In this document: positions 34,183 through 43,245 of the stretch, piece after piece | Numbering within the stretch: position 1 is the stretch's first letter | Layout of the letters: every line of letters starts with the position of its first letter | Assembly (NCBI GenBank): GCA_965223435.1 | Contig: CBDCWQ010000017.1 | Coordinates: 248,001-312,000 of the forward strand | Length of the DNA stretch: 64,000 bases | From: CBDCWQ01 sp965223435 | Lineage (GTDB): Bacteria > Myxococcota > Kuafuiibacteriia > Kuafuiibacteriales > Kuafuiibacteriaceae | Direction: 5' to 3' | Translations under genes and position numbers: made by a program | Notes under the pieces: model-generated | The model's input: the letters and a program-made list of their open reading frames with translations, nothing else | Told to the model about the DNA's origin: nothing | The model's database searches: none

Positions 34183-34959
34183 TTACGGGGTCTGGTCTGA
34201 AGTGATTTCGGCCGTTTCGGGGCTGGGCCAGCGGAGGGCGCGTTCGAGAATCAGGCGGTGTTTGTCGTAGCCTTCCTTACGAACCTGCTTTCGGAGTCCT
34301 TTGACGGAGTCCATGGGAATCTTTCGAGAAGCCCAGTTGACCAGCCACGCCGGAAGCGAGCCACCCGGGTCAGCCTGGATTTGATACTCGACGCGGGTCA
34401 TGTGGCTCCCTATTTTGGTGAGCCTCCAGTACCCGGTGAGTCGCGGCATCCGTTCAACCCCGTCCTGGGGCGGCATGGCCTTGTGGGTGGTGCTGGTAAA
34501 TGTGAACGCCAAGGTTTGCCCTGGCTGGCTGCTTTCGAGGTCGATGTCGATGACCACGTCGCGGTCGCGAATAAAAAATGCGGGACTCTCCGTGCGAACG
34601 TAGGCGACCAGCTGGGTCGCCTTTTTGTAAGCCAGCGTGAGGCCATGACTGCAGTTTTTGGCCCATTCGGGATACCGCTCAATGTCACGAAGGACCGCAG
34701 CGACCGCCATAATCGGCGCGTTGACGGCGCCGTGGGCTCGAAACGCGACAAATGAGGTCCCAGGGACGTCTCGCTCCCAGACCTGGATGCCCGCATCCAA
34801 GGCCACCGGTTCCCAGGAGGGGTTGGCGCGGGCCGAAGGGGCGTAGAGGGCGACCCCCAGGAGGCTCAAAGCGATTGCGATTCCGTTGGTTTTGCGCGAC
34901 GCCCGCGCGCGAAGGCGCCCCGGAACGCGAAAGCTAGGATGAACAACAGGCTGTTTCAT
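34183..34959 (-). CDS. Secreted START-domain lipid-binding protein
   Basis: 258 aa. A signal peptide (about 20-46, NGIAIALSLLGVALYAPSARA) is followed by a START-like domain. Its typical elements are WEPVALDAGIQVWERDVPGTS, an AAVLRDIERYPEWAKNCSHG helix, YVRTESPAFFIRDRDVVID, LTGYWRLTKIGSHMTRVEY and a C-terminal helix (MDSVKGLRKQVRK). START proteins bind lipids or sterols in a deep cavity; bacterial exported versions are uncharacterised. It diverges from the lipoprotein at 35233 across about 270 bp and converges with the membrane protein at 33812. Confidence 0.85.
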   Translation of the reverse strand: MKQPVVHPSFRVPGRLRARASRKTNGIAIALSLLGVALYAPSARANPSWEPVALDAGIQVWERDVPGTSFVAFRAHGAVNAPIMAVAAVLRDIERYPEWAKNCSHGLTLAYKKATQLVAYVRTESPAFFIRDRDVVIDIDLESSQPGQTLAFTFTSTTHKAMPPQDGVERMPRLTGYWRLTKIGSHMTRVEYQIQADPGGSLPAWLVNWASRKIPMDSVKGLRKQVRKEGYDKHRLILERALRWPSPETAEITSDQTP

Positions 34960-35232
34960 GGCGCGCTCCTCTCCATGCTAGCCGCTGCTCGGCCAGCGAG
35001 GGAAGGTTGCCCCGCGCCCGAAAGGTAGGGAAGGTAGCCACTTTTTTGGGCTTTGTTGTTCGAGCGGGTCGTGTTCTCGGCGGACTCGGTTGGCGAGTGG
35101 CCCCTTTCTCGTTGAAGGCCCTGTTCCGTGTGAAGGGCGCTCCGTGGGTATGCACCCCAACATCAAGTGATTAAAGTGACTTGAACTTGCTCCGCTTGAC
35201 CGCTAGGAGTAATCTACATGAAGGAGAACCAA

Positions 35233-35775
35233 ATGCCGACAGCCCTTCGAACACCCATCGCCTACATGGCCGCCTGTCTTCTGACGGGTGGGCTTTTTGT
35301 GGCTTGCGCCCACCAAGAGTCGAGTGAACCCTTGGTCGACTCAAGCGCCGGGAAGCACCACCCCTGGCCCACCGCGGTGATCATCCACGAAAATCGGCTT
35401 GGCTCCGGATTTGAGCTGGTAGGCGCCACCTACCTGTTGGATGACCAGCCCATCTACTACAGCCCGACGGGTGTCGGCACCCTTTCGAGGAAGGCCAAAG
35501 CCAAGGTGTTTGATTCGTATATTCGTCCGGGTCGGCACGAGGTCACGGTGTATTTGAAATACCGCCCGAGCGCCTCGCTGTTCAGTTACACCGAGGGTTA
35601 TTTGTACAAAGTGAACACCACGGGCACCTTCCTTGCCGAAAACGGCAAGCGGTCCATGGTTCGAATGGTGGTCGAACGCACCGGGGGTTTGACCACCAAG
35701 TTTGGTCAAGACCTCACGGTTCGTTTTGTGTCCAACGACCAAAACAATCCTTCCTTGGTCTCCTTGAACGAGTAA
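35233..35775 (+). CDS. Hypothetical lipoprotein
   Basis: 180 aa from ATG at 35233. AAGGAG (35221-35226) lies 6 nt upstream and decides this start over the in-frame ATG at 35218, which contains that site. The signal ends in a lipobox (LLTGGLFVAC). The mature protein is beta-rich (VIIHENRLGSGFELVGATY, then RPGRHEVTVYLKYR), resembling small PEGA- or transthyretin-like sandwich domains, but no family is certain. It stands alone, convergent with glnS. Confidence 0.72.
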   Translation: MPTALRTPIAYMAACLLTGGLFVACAHQESSEPLVDSSAGKHHPWPTAVIIHENRLGSGFELVGATYLLDDQPIYYSPTGVGTLSRKAKAKVFDSYIRPGRHEVTVYLKYRPSASLFSYTEGYLYKVNTTGTFLAENGKRSMVRMVVERTGGLTTKFGQDLTVRFVSNDQNNPSLVSLNE

Positions 35776-35838
35776 TTCTCGCATCATCTCGGTCTTCGCC
35801 AAGACTGCGCGCCCCCCCCCCGCGACAACCGGTCTCCT

Positions 35839-37551
35839 TCAGCGCTTTTTGGGCTTGTTCTTCGCTTCCTTTTTCACAATCTTCGCCCACGAGTCTCTGA
35901 GGGGCACCGTTCGGTTCAAGACCAGTTTACTCGCGGAGGAGTCCCGGTCGACGGTGAAGTAACCCTGGCGCTCCAGCTGGAGGCGTTCTCCGGGCTGAAG
36001 CTGGGCAAGGTTGGGCTCCGCCCAGCACTCGGTGAGAACCTCGAGTGAATTCGGATTGAGGCTGCTCAGAAAGTCCTCGTCTTCGGTCGGGTCTGTTTTG
36101 TTGAAGAGCGCTTCGTAGAGTCGAACTTCCGCCGGGACTGCGGTTTTTTCGGAGACCCAGTGGATGGTCCCTTTGACCCGGCGGCCATCGGGAGGCGAGC
36201 CGCCCTTGGTTTCTGGGTCGTAGGTGCAGTGCACCTCAACGACCTCCCCCGCATCGTTTTTGACCGCATGGGTGCAGGTCACCAGGTAACCCCACCGGAG
36301 CCGGACTTCTCGACCCGGCGCCAATCGGAAGAACTTCTTCGGCGGGTTCTCCAGAAAATCGGTCTGTTCGATGTAGAGAACCCGAGAGAATGGGATTTTT
36401 CGGCTCCCCATGCGCGGGGGGTCGTCGGGAAAGTTGGGGGCCTCGAGCTCTTCGACCAGATCCTCGGGAAAGTTGTCGATGACCAGCCGCAAGGGCCTGA
36501 CCACGCACATCGCTCGGCGAACTTTCTGGTTGAGATCGTCCCTGACGCAATGTTCGAGCAGTGACATTTCGACCGTGCCCTCGGCTCGGGCAACGCCAAT
36601 GCGTTCGCAGAAGTTGCGGATGGACTCCGGGGTATAACCTCGACGCCTGAGGCCCGCGAGCGTGGGCATGCGTGGGTCATCCCACCCGTGAACAAGCTTT
36701 TGCTCTACCAGTTGAAGGAGTTTGCGCTTGCTGGTGATGGTATGGCTCAGATTCAAGCGGGCAAATTCTATCTGCTGCGGGTGAGACTGAAGCCCAAGGG
36801 TATCCAAAAACCAATCGTAGAGCTCTCGGTTGTTTTCGAATTCAAGCGTACACAAAGAATGGGTGACGCCTTCAATCGAGTCCGAAAGACAATGGGCAAA
36901 GTCGTACATGGGGTACGCACACCACGCATCTTGGGTGCGATAGTGGGGTGCCTTTCTGATGCGGTAGATGGGCGGGTCTCGCATCTTCATGTTCGGCGAT
37001 GCCATGTCGATGAGGGCTCTTAGAACATGCTGACCTTCCTCAAAGTCCCCAGCGCGCATGCCTTCGAACAGTTGCAGGTTTTCGGCGACCGTGCGCTCAC
37101 GATACGGGCTGGCTGTGCCGGGTTCGGTGACCGTACCCCGGTACGCGCGAACCTCTTCTTCGGTGAGGCTGCACACGTAAGCCTTCTTTTTTTCGATCAG
37201 CGTGCAGGCGTGTTTATACAGCTGCTCGAAATAGTCGGAAGCATGATACAGATGCTCTCCCCAGCGGAAACCAAGCCAACGAATGTTGTCCTTGATCGCT
37301 TCCAAATATTCTTGTTCTTCGGTCTCAGGGTTGGTGTCGTCCAGCCTGAGGTGACAGACGCCGCCATCGTTTTCTTCGGCGATGCCAAAGTTGAGGCAAA
37401 TCGATTTGGCGTGACCGATGTGAAGATACCCGTTGGGTTCGGGAGGAAAGCGCGTAACCACTCTGCCCTCGAATTTGCCGGTCTGCCCGTCTTTGGCGAT
37501 GATCTGGCGGATAAAGTCGGTGCCACTCGGCTGTTCTTCGTCGGTCCCCAT
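35839..37551 (-). CDS. glnS: Glutamine-tRNA ligase
   Basis: 570 aa, normal for bacterial GlnRS (about 550). It charges tRNA-Gln with glutamine using ATP in the cytoplasm. Class I motifs: RFPPEPNGYLHIGHAKS (HIGH at 44-47) and the KMSKS counterpart ITSKRK (about 272-277). Diagnostic blocks for GlnRS rather than GluRS include LRLDDTNPETEEQEY, YPMYDFAHCLSDSIEGVTHS and HGWDDPRMPTLAGLRRRGY. The C-terminal beta-barrels (anticodon binding) are complete. Stand-alone transcription unit. The end is Lys-rich (KKEAKNKPKKR). Confidence 0.98.
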   Translation of the reverse strand: MGTDEEQPSGTDFIRQIIAKDGQTGKFEGRVVTRFPPEPNGYLHIGHAKSICLNFGIAEENDGGVCHLRLDDTNPETEEQEYLEAIKDNIRWLGFRWGEHLYHASDYFEQLYKHACTLIEKKKAYVCSLTEEEVRAYRGTVTEPGTASPYRERTVAENLQLFEGMRAGDFEEGQHVLRALIDMASPNMKMRDPPIYRIRKAPHYRTQDAWCAYPMYDFAHCLSDSIEGVTHSLCTLEFENNRELYDWFLDTLGLQSHPQQIEFARLNLSHTITSKRKLLQLVEQKLVHGWDDPRMPTLAGLRRRGYTPESIRNFCERIGVARAEGTVEMSLLEHCVRDDLNQKVRRAMCVVRPLRLVIDNFPEDLVEELEAPNFPDDPPRMGSRKIPFSRVLYIEQTDFLENPPKKFFRLAPGREVRLRWGYLVTCTHAVKNDAGEVVEVHCTYDPETKGGSPPDGRRVKGTIHWVSEKTAVPAEVRLYEALFNKTDPTEDEDFLSSLNPNSLEVLTECWAEPNLAQLQPGERLQLERQGYFTVDRDSSASKLVLNRTVPLRDSWAKIVKKEAKNKPKKR

Positions 37552-37650
37552 GGTCGAAGGGGCGGAAGTGTATGAGGCAGCTTTGCATTTGGCAACCCGG
37601 TTGACTTCCCGCTTTCCTCCCGGGGTGCGAGGCGCTAATGCGTCCTGTAA

Positions 37651-38571
37651 GTGATCCGAGGCGAGAAGGGATTGAGGGCCAAACGCTGGCCCGTCGCTCG
37701 CGGCAGCCGATGGCCATGCCGGGCTTTCTGTTCTCTACGGGCTGGACTCGCCCTGGTTTGCCTGACCCCGATGACCTTGGGGGTGGGTACGGCTACGGCG
37801 GGTCCTCCACAAACGTCCTCTTCGGAATTCGATTGGCTACCGTCCACCCTTCTTTGGGAAGTTCCCCTGGCGAGTCAGCGCGGCCCTCGGGGCTTTGGCA
37901 AAGTGACCCATGCCAACGATGAGACGACCTATGAGACTGCTATCGGGGCCACTTTTGGACTCTTTCGGCTTCCGGCCTCAGGGGCGGGCGGCGACGGGTT
38001 CCAGGTGGACATTTTTGCGGTGGTCTTCGCCCGTTTCAACAAAGGTCGGGCCCTGGCCGCCAGCGACTTTCGGGTGGGCATGCCCTTTACGTATCGACGG
38101 GGCCCGTGGCAGTTGAAGCTCGCCTACGAGCACGAAAGTTCTCACCTCGGTGACCAGTTGATCCAAGATACCGGCCGGGAGCCGATCAGGCACGTTCGAG
38201 ACGAAGTGGTTCTCGCGGTGTCCCGGCGGTGGCTCACGCGGGTTCGTGCCTACGCGCAAGTCGGTTTTGCCTTTCACACCAACGACGTGATCGGAAACGA
38301 CCGGGACCGCTATCAGGTGGGTGTGGAGTGGATCGAGCCCGAACCGTGGGCCCTTTTTGGATCCCCTTACGCCGCGGTTGATGTTCTTTTTCGAAGAGAC
38401 CAAGACTTCGAACCCAATGTGACCCTGCAAGCGGGGTGGCGCTGGAGGCATGACGCGCGCCCTCGAGCCCTGCGGTTCGGGTTTGAGGTTTATCGTGGCC
38501 GTTCGCCCTACGGACAGTTTTTTCTCGATGATGAGTCCTGGTTGGCGTTGACTGCCATCATCGACTGGTGA
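37651..38571 (+). CDS. DUF1207 family secreted protein
   Basis: 306 aa from GTG at 37651. The signal core (FCSLRAGLALVCLTPMTLG) lies at about residues 26-44, so the true start is at or near this codon. The family signatures are KLAYEHESSHLGDQLI, the EVVLAVSRRW strand and the final RGRSPYGQFFLDDESWLALT. Alternating amphipathic strands suggest a small outer-membrane barrel. The function of DUF1207 is unknown. It is followed by a large palindrome and then the hexokinase gene. Confidence 0.85.
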   Translation: MIRGEKGLRAKRWPVARGSRWPCRAFCSLRAGLALVCLTPMTLGVGTATAGPPQTSSSEFDWLPSTLLWEVPLASQRGPRGFGKVTHANDETTYETAIGATFGLFRLPASGAGGDGFQVDIFAVVFARFNKGRALAASDFRVGMPFTYRRGPWQLKLAYEHESSHLGDQLIQDTGREPIRHVRDEVVLAVSRRWLTRVRAYAQVGFAFHTNDVIGNDRDRYQVGVEWIEPEPWALFGSPYAAVDVLFRRDQDFEPNVTLQAGWRWRHDARPRALRFGFEVYRGRSPYGQFFLDDESWLALTAIIDW

Positions 38572-38634
38572 GTGCCCGGCGTACTGGAAGCTGGCTGCGA
38601 TGTCGGCGAAGTGGGCGTGGAGGGCTTGAGTCCC

Positions 38635-38754
38635 GGCCTCGGGGAGGGGTGGGTCCCTTTCATCCAGGCCGCCCATCCTGGGCTTGGGGCCCCCAAGGCA
38701 TCACATCCTGTTTCCCCAAGCCTTACTGAAAGGGACCCACCCCTCCCCGAGGCC
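38635..38754. repeat. 120-bp cruciform: perfect 28-bp inverted repeat
   Basis: The 28 bases at 38635-38662 are the exact reverse complement of 38727-38754. Inside the 64-nt loop a second inverted repeat, GGCTTGGGG (38681-38689) / CCCCAAGCC (38714-38722), extends the structure. No T-run follows, so it is not a standard terminator. It could be a palindromic repeat element (REP/MITE-like) or a strong mRNA 3'-end structure for the DUF1207 gene. Confidence 0.9.
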
Positions 38755-38957
38755 TACCCCGAAGAACCGTCGAGAGGCGTTTTGCGGTAGTAGGGCTTTG
38801 AAAGCATTGCTTCTTGGCCGTTCTCGCCCAACCTATGATGGGGGTAATCCTGAGGGGCTTTGAGGTTTCCGGCGGTAGACCATCTCTGTTATTCGGCTGT
38901 TCCAACCGAAAGTCACGTGCGCTGAAACCGCCCAGGAACAGGCGCGTAGGAGGAACA

Positions 38958-40160
38958 ATGCCGAATCATTCCCTTGACGCTTTTCAGCTGAGTATCGATC
39001 AGCTTCAGGACATCCGGCATGCGATGGCCGCCCGCATCGAGCGCGGCCTGGCAGCCGATGGGGAAGAGGTTCGCGCGCTCCCCGCCTTTTTGCCTCCCCC
39101 AAAAAGCGGACTCCAGGGGCAGTCTTTGGTGGTTGATCTCGGCGGCACCAACCTACGGGTGGCTTTGGTGGGGTTTTTCGAAGATGGCCCCAAGATTATT
39201 CGAGGTCCTATCAAAGAGCGGCTTAAGCTTCGAGAGCAGGGCTGCACCATGGACCGGGCGCAGTTTTTCCGCATGCAGGCCGAGTTGTCAAAACAGCTCG
39301 AGCCGCCGCCAGGGCTCCCCGTGGGCTACTGCTTCAGCTACCCCTCCGAGACCCTCCAAAACCTAGATGCGCGGCTGATTCGGTGGACTAAGGGCATCGA
39401 GATCCCAGGCGTCGAAGGCACCCTGGTCGGGACTGGCCTTCTCGACGCCCTCAAGGCCGAGGGCCTCCAGCCGAACGGCGTGTGCGTCCTGAACGATACT
39501 GTCGCCAGCGCCCTTGCCGCCGCCACCCTCTTCCAAGCCCCAGACCCATCGAAAGTCATCGGCTTGATCGTCGGCACCGGCACCAACATGGCCGGCTTTT
39601 TCGATCCCTCCCGCGCTCCCAAACTCAAAGCGCTCGGCCTCACCGGCCCCATGGCCGTCAATCTCGAATCCGGAAACTTTACCCCCCCGCACCTCAATGC
39701 CGTCGACAACCTTGTGGACGCCCGCTCCGAGAGACCCGGGGGACAACGCTTCGAAAAAGCCCTCTCCGGCTACTATCTCCCGTTCCTCTTCGAGGCTGTT
39801 TTTCCCGGCCACCCAGAGTTCAACGCCGCCCAAGGCTCAGGCGAACTCGTTCGCCTCCGCGACCACGGAAAAGACCCAAATGCCACCAAACTCGCCCGCC
39901 TCCTCCTCGAGCGTTCTTCCGATCTCGTTGCCGCCGGCCTCACCGCCGTCATGGACCTATACGGTGGCACCGGCCAAGTCGGTGTCCTCGCCGAAGGCAG
40001 CCTATTCTGGGGCGACCAAGGCTACGCCCAACGGGTCAAGACCCGCGTAGACGCCCTCACCAACGGAAACCGAAGCATCCATATCATGCAAGTCCAAGAC
40101 GCCAACCTCCTCGGCTCCGCCGGCGCCGCCCTCGCAAATTCAGCCGCCCCCCACCGGTGA
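38958..40160 (+). CDS. Hexokinase (eukaryotic-type family)
   Basis: 400 aa from ATG at 38958, with AGGAGG at 38948-38953; the frame is open upstream but that part is non-coding. It phosphorylates hexoses with ATP at the entry of glycolysis. Motifs in order: SLVVDLGGTNLRVALVGF (phosphate-1), YCFSYPSETLQ (sugar binding, like the FSFP block), VCVLNDTVASALAAA (catalytic Asp in NDT), IGLIVGTGTNMAGF (phosphate-2) and LYGGTGQVGVLAEGSLFW. The length of one domain (about 400) and the NDT motif fit the hexokinase family rather than the short bacterial glucokinases. From about 39480 onward the gene uses far more C-ending codons than its first part. Confidence 0.92.
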   Translation: MPNHSLDAFQLSIDQLQDIRHAMAARIERGLAADGEEVRALPAFLPPPKSGLQGQSLVVDLGGTNLRVALVGFFEDGPKIIRGPIKERLKLREQGCTMDRAQFFRMQAELSKQLEPPPGLPVGYCFSYPSETLQNLDARLIRWTKGIEIPGVEGTLVGTGLLDALKAEGLQPNGVCVLNDTVASALAAATLFQAPDPSKVIGLIVGTGTNMAGFFDPSRAPKLKALGLTGPMAVNLESGNFTPPHLNAVDNLVDARSERPGGQRFEKALSGYYLPFLFEAVFPGHPEFNAAQGSGELVRLRDHGKDPNATKLARLLLERSSDLVAAGLTAVMDLYGGTGQVGVLAEGSLFWGDQGYAQRVKTRVDALTNGNRSIHIMQVQDANLLGSAGAALANSAAPHR

Positions 40161-40338
40161 GCGCCGGTGATTGTGAAGTGCCAGCGTCTGTGGGTGTGAA
40201 CGGCTTCCCCTCCCAAGAGGGGGGAATGACGCCGCCTTTCGTACAGAAGAGCGCGCCGGTATCCTAAAGCCGGTTCGGATTGCTCTTCTTCTTGGTGTTG
40301 CGTCTTTTACTTCTTTCGCTCTCATCGATCCGCTGCTG

Positions 40339-41760
40339 GTGGAAGACGGTTCGCTGGCACGGATCTACCTCGCTCGGGTGTTGATCATTTCGGTTCTACT
40401 CCTAATCTTTTCGGCGAGCTTTTTTCACTTCGCACAGCGGCATGTCTATTTGGTTGCGTATGTCGGATGTGTGGCGATGGGAACGGGAGTGATTGTACTG
40501 ACCCAGATGACGGGTGGTGGTTCGAGCCGCTATCACGAGGCCTTGTTTCTTCCTATATTTGGAATGGCTCTGTTCGTACCGTGGCCGGCGTTTGTTGCTG
40601 GCCTTAGTTTTTCGAGTACGGTGCTGGTGTACGACGCCGTGCTGATCTATTTCGGAACGGAGGGGCCGCTTGGAACTTGGCTCACGAACAATTTTGTTCT
40701 TTGGGCAGGTGTTATCATTGCAACGATCGGTGTTGTTCTTCTCAGACGCGTTCGTCGCAATGAATTTGAGGGTCGACATCGCCTCAGTACAGCACTCGAG
40801 CAGATCCGAGGTTTGGATCGGCTGAAAACGCAGTTCTTTGCGAATATATCTCACGAGCTGCGGATGCCTCTGACGTTGTCCATTGGGCCCGTTCAGAGCT
40901 TGCTTGAACGGGGGCGGGGTGAGCGCTGGGAGGAGCAGCTGGGGATGGTGAGGCGCAACTTGCAGCGCTTGCTTTGTTTGATGAACGATCTGCTGGATTT
41001 CTCCAAGATCGAGGCCGGTAAGCTTCGTTCGGTGTTTGTTCGAACGAATGTTGCCGAGCGGGTTGCTTTTTTGGTGAGTACCGCAGACGCGGCGACCGAG
41101 GTCCGTGGTATCAAGCTTCGGTCACAATTCCCCAATGAGCCGTTGTGGGCCTACATCGACAGAGATAAGTCTGACAAAATATTCATGAACCTCCTGTCCA
41201 ATGCGTTCAAATTTACGCCTTCAGGCGGGAACATCTTTGTTCAGCTCGGTACCGAAAATGAGTCGCTCAAGCTCAGCTTGCAAGACACAGGGATTGGAAT
41301 ACCTCAAGACAAACAAGACACAATTTTTGACCGTTTTTCTCAAGTTGATGCGTCGACTACACGGCGGTACGCGGGGACCGGGATCGGTCTTGCGATGGTC
41401 AAAGAATACGCCGCGCTTCATGGGGGACAGGTTCGATGCAAGAGCGTCGAGGGAGAGGGCTCTGAGTTTATTGTCACCATTCCTTTGGGACGAAGTCATC
41501 TTGATACGGCGGCGATCGCGGAACGGACGGTCGTGCAAGATGAGGCACCACGTATTCCTATGACGGAAGACATCGAGGAAGAGGAACCCGAGCAACCGGC
41601 GTGGGGTGAGGGGCGGTCGGGTTCGCAAGCGTACGAAGACATAAGTGTCGAGGGTACTCGGCGTCTCGAGGCGGTGATGAACGAGTTGGACGATACCCCT
41701 CAGGTTCTGGTGGTCGACGACAGTCGGGATATGCGGGTGAACCTATGGAGCTTGAGTTAA
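40339..41760 (+). CDS. Sensor histidine kinase truncated inside its receiver domain
   Basis: 473 aa from GTG at 40339. Four or five TM helices (about 1-140) precede a HisKA domain (His in FFANISHELRMPLTLSIG) and an ATPase domain (NLLSNAFKFTPSGG, DTGIGIPQDKQDTIFDRFSQ, GTGIGLAMVKEYAALHGG); all kinase boxes are intact. After an acidic linker a receiver domain begins (PQVLVVDDSRDMR) but stops four codons later. The missing end of a receiver is seen in the next gene's first codons in another frame, so an internal deletion is likely. Upstream of the GTG the frame is open back to 40177 and encodes another hydrophobic stretch, but without ATG, GTG or TTG. The soluble kinase core could still be functional. 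Confidence 0.85.
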   Translation: MEDGSLARIYLARVLIISVLLLIFSASFFHFAQRHVYLVAYVGCVAMGTGVIVLTQMTGGGSSRYHEALFLPIFGMALFVPWPAFVAGLSFSSTVLVYDAVLIYFGTEGPLGTWLTNNFVLWAGVIIATIGVVLLRRVRRNEFEGRHRLSTALEQIRGLDRLKTQFFANISHELRMPLTLSIGPVQSLLERGRGERWEEQLGMVRRNLQRLLCLMNDLLDFSKIEAGKLRSVFVRTNVAERVAFLVSTADAATEVRGIKLRSQFPNEPLWAYIDRDKSDKIFMNLLSNAFKFTPSGGNIFVQLGTENESLKLSLQDTGIGIPQDKQDTIFDRFSQVDASTTRRYAGTGIGLAMVKEYAALHGGQVRCKSVEGEGSEFIVTIPLGRSHLDTAAIAERTVVQDEAPRIPMTEDIEEEEPEQPAWGEGRSGSQAYEDISVEGTRRLEAVMNELDDTPQVLVVDDSRDMRVNLWSLS

Positions 41761-42953
41761 AGGTGAGAAACATGGTGGAAAAGCGTCGTCAGAGTCTTGC
41801 GATATGCCGGGCCTATAAAGAGCTTGACGACGATGTTCGTTGTGTCGGCAACTTTCAAAGAACACTGCTCCCAACCTTGCCTTCGCTCGATTGGCTCGAA
41901 GTTGCCAGCTACTATAGGCCGATGGACGGTGTGGCCGGTGGTGATATCTACGATTTCTTTCTAAGAAGCCCGGATCAGCTCCGCGTGCTCGTGATCGATG
42001 TCAGTGGACATGGCGTTCAAGGGGCCATTCGCACTGCCATCGTCGATCGCATATATGATGGTATTCGATCCAGCCTTGAGTCCCCACACCGTGTTTTGAC
42101 CGAGCTGAACCGAATTTTTTTTGATCGGTACAGTTCTGGGGACTTGGGTGGAAGCACCGTAAGTTGTACTGCGCTCTGCGCCGACATCGCGCCGAGGGTT
42201 GGGGGAGGGCTCTTTGTGACGATTTCTGGAGCCAGCCAGGAGCGCCCGGTTTATACCCGGCAAGGGCGGATTGAACAAATTGACACCGTGGGTTTTGCGC
42301 TCGGATGCATGGAAGACGTAGGGTACCAAGATACAGAGTTGACGCTCGACCATGGCGAACGTTTGTATCTTTTTACGGACGGCATCATGGAACAACAAAA
42401 CGAAGATGGCGAGATGTTCGCAGCGCGGGGTTTCGAATCGGCAGTGCTAAGTGCGGCAAAAAAGAGCCATGTCCAGGTTGCGCTCGACACTCTGGTCTGT
42501 AACTGGAACTCTTTCCGGGGCGATCGCCGCATAGGTGACCTGATGGCGAACCAATATTCCCGATTTGGGCTGATTCTGGACATCAAAAGCGACAAGACCT
42601 CTCGGATTTTCTCCTACCGCGGAAACAGCAAATGGATGCCTGAGCGCGATGAAGAAAAGGTGCTCTCTTCTCTGGTTCTTCAGGAAATCGAGTCCCTCAC
42701 CTCTGAGTTTATCGTAGAAATTCACATCGAGGACCTGCGGCTCATGAATTCGAGCACTCTGAAGTTCCTTCTCGCCGCGATCGGCAAAACGGTGAGAACC
42801 GGTTGTCACGTCAAACTCATGTATGATCCCAACGTTCGGCCCCACGGCACGGTGGTCGACAGCGTGAAAGCCGTTTTTTCAGCTGCCGGCGGTGAGCGCG
42901 TCGAGATTGTGCCCACGCCCGGCCAGAAACTCGAAGGGCGGCACAATCAATAA
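41745..42953 (+). CDS. PP2C-type (SpoIIE-like) phosphatase with C-terminal STAS-like domain
   Basis: Up to 402 aa. The first 17 codons (MELELKVRNMVEKRRQS) match the last helix of a response-regulator receiver, so this is the 3' part of a former kinase-receiver-phosphatase fusion. They are preceded by an in-frame Pro codon in the overlap with the kinase gene (41745-41760). The phosphatase domain has GVAGGDIYDFF, VIDVSGHGVQGA and LYLFTDGIMEQQN, the metal-binding Asp motifs of SpoIIE/RsbU enzymes. The C-terminal 110 residues (IHIEDLRLMNSSTLKFLLAA) resemble STAS/anti-anti-sigma domains. Together this suggests partner switching. It could be translated by coupling to the kinase stop. Confidence 0.85.
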   Translation: MELELKVRNMVEKRRQSLAICRAYKELDDDVRCVGNFQRTLLPTLPSLDWLEVASYYRPMDGVAGGDIYDFFLRSPDQLRVLVIDVSGHGVQGAIRTAIVDRIYDGIRSSLESPHRVLTELNRIFFDRYSSGDLGGSTVSCTALCADIAPRVGGGLFVTISGASQERPVYTRQGRIEQIDTVGFALGCMEDVGYQDTELTLDHGERLYLFTDGIMEQQNEDGEMFAARGFESAVLSAAKKSHVQVALDTLVCNWNSFRGDRRIGDLMANQYSRFGLILDIKSDKTSRIFSYRGNSKWMPERDEEKVLSSLVLQEIESLTSEFIVEIHIEDLRLMNSSTLKFLLAAIGKTVRTGCHVKLMYDPNVRPHGTVVDSVKAVFSAAGGERVEIVPTPGQKLEGRHNQ

Positions 42954-43245
42954 CTGCGTATGACGAAACACGGCTGCCCGTCTGCGAACTCGAGCACCCG
43001 GTCTCTCAAGGGGACCAGGGTCAGGTTCAAGAAGCGAACCTCCTGATCTCCAACGGGGCCGGCTGCCCCTTAGTGGCCGAACGTCACTCGACGCCTTGGC
43101 AGAGAAAGAGCCGAAGCAGGCCAAAGCGTTGTACGCAATGATAGAGATGGGGCACTGTTCGAAGGACATTCGAAGCCTCGCTTTGATATTCGTCTAACAG
43201 GCAGAGTTGAACGCGTGCACTGTTGCTTCTTCGGACTCTTCGAGT
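42954..43245. other. Intergenic stretch, possible gene remnant
   Basis: No intact gene. On the plus strand at about 43090-43197 one frame reads like a protein C-terminus (DALAEKEPKQAKALYAMIEM, then a stop after ALIFV) but has no start. It may be a remnant of a deleted gene. Confidence 0.3.

Noticed and set aside
35812..35821. Run of ten C between convergent genes
   Set aside because: It lies outside coding and initiation regions, so slippage would have no evident effect; possibly a sequencing-sensitive homopolymer only.
39482..40267. 261-codon Arg/Pro-rich plus-strand frame
   Set aside because: Out-of-frame shadow of the C-ending codon part of the hexokinase gene.
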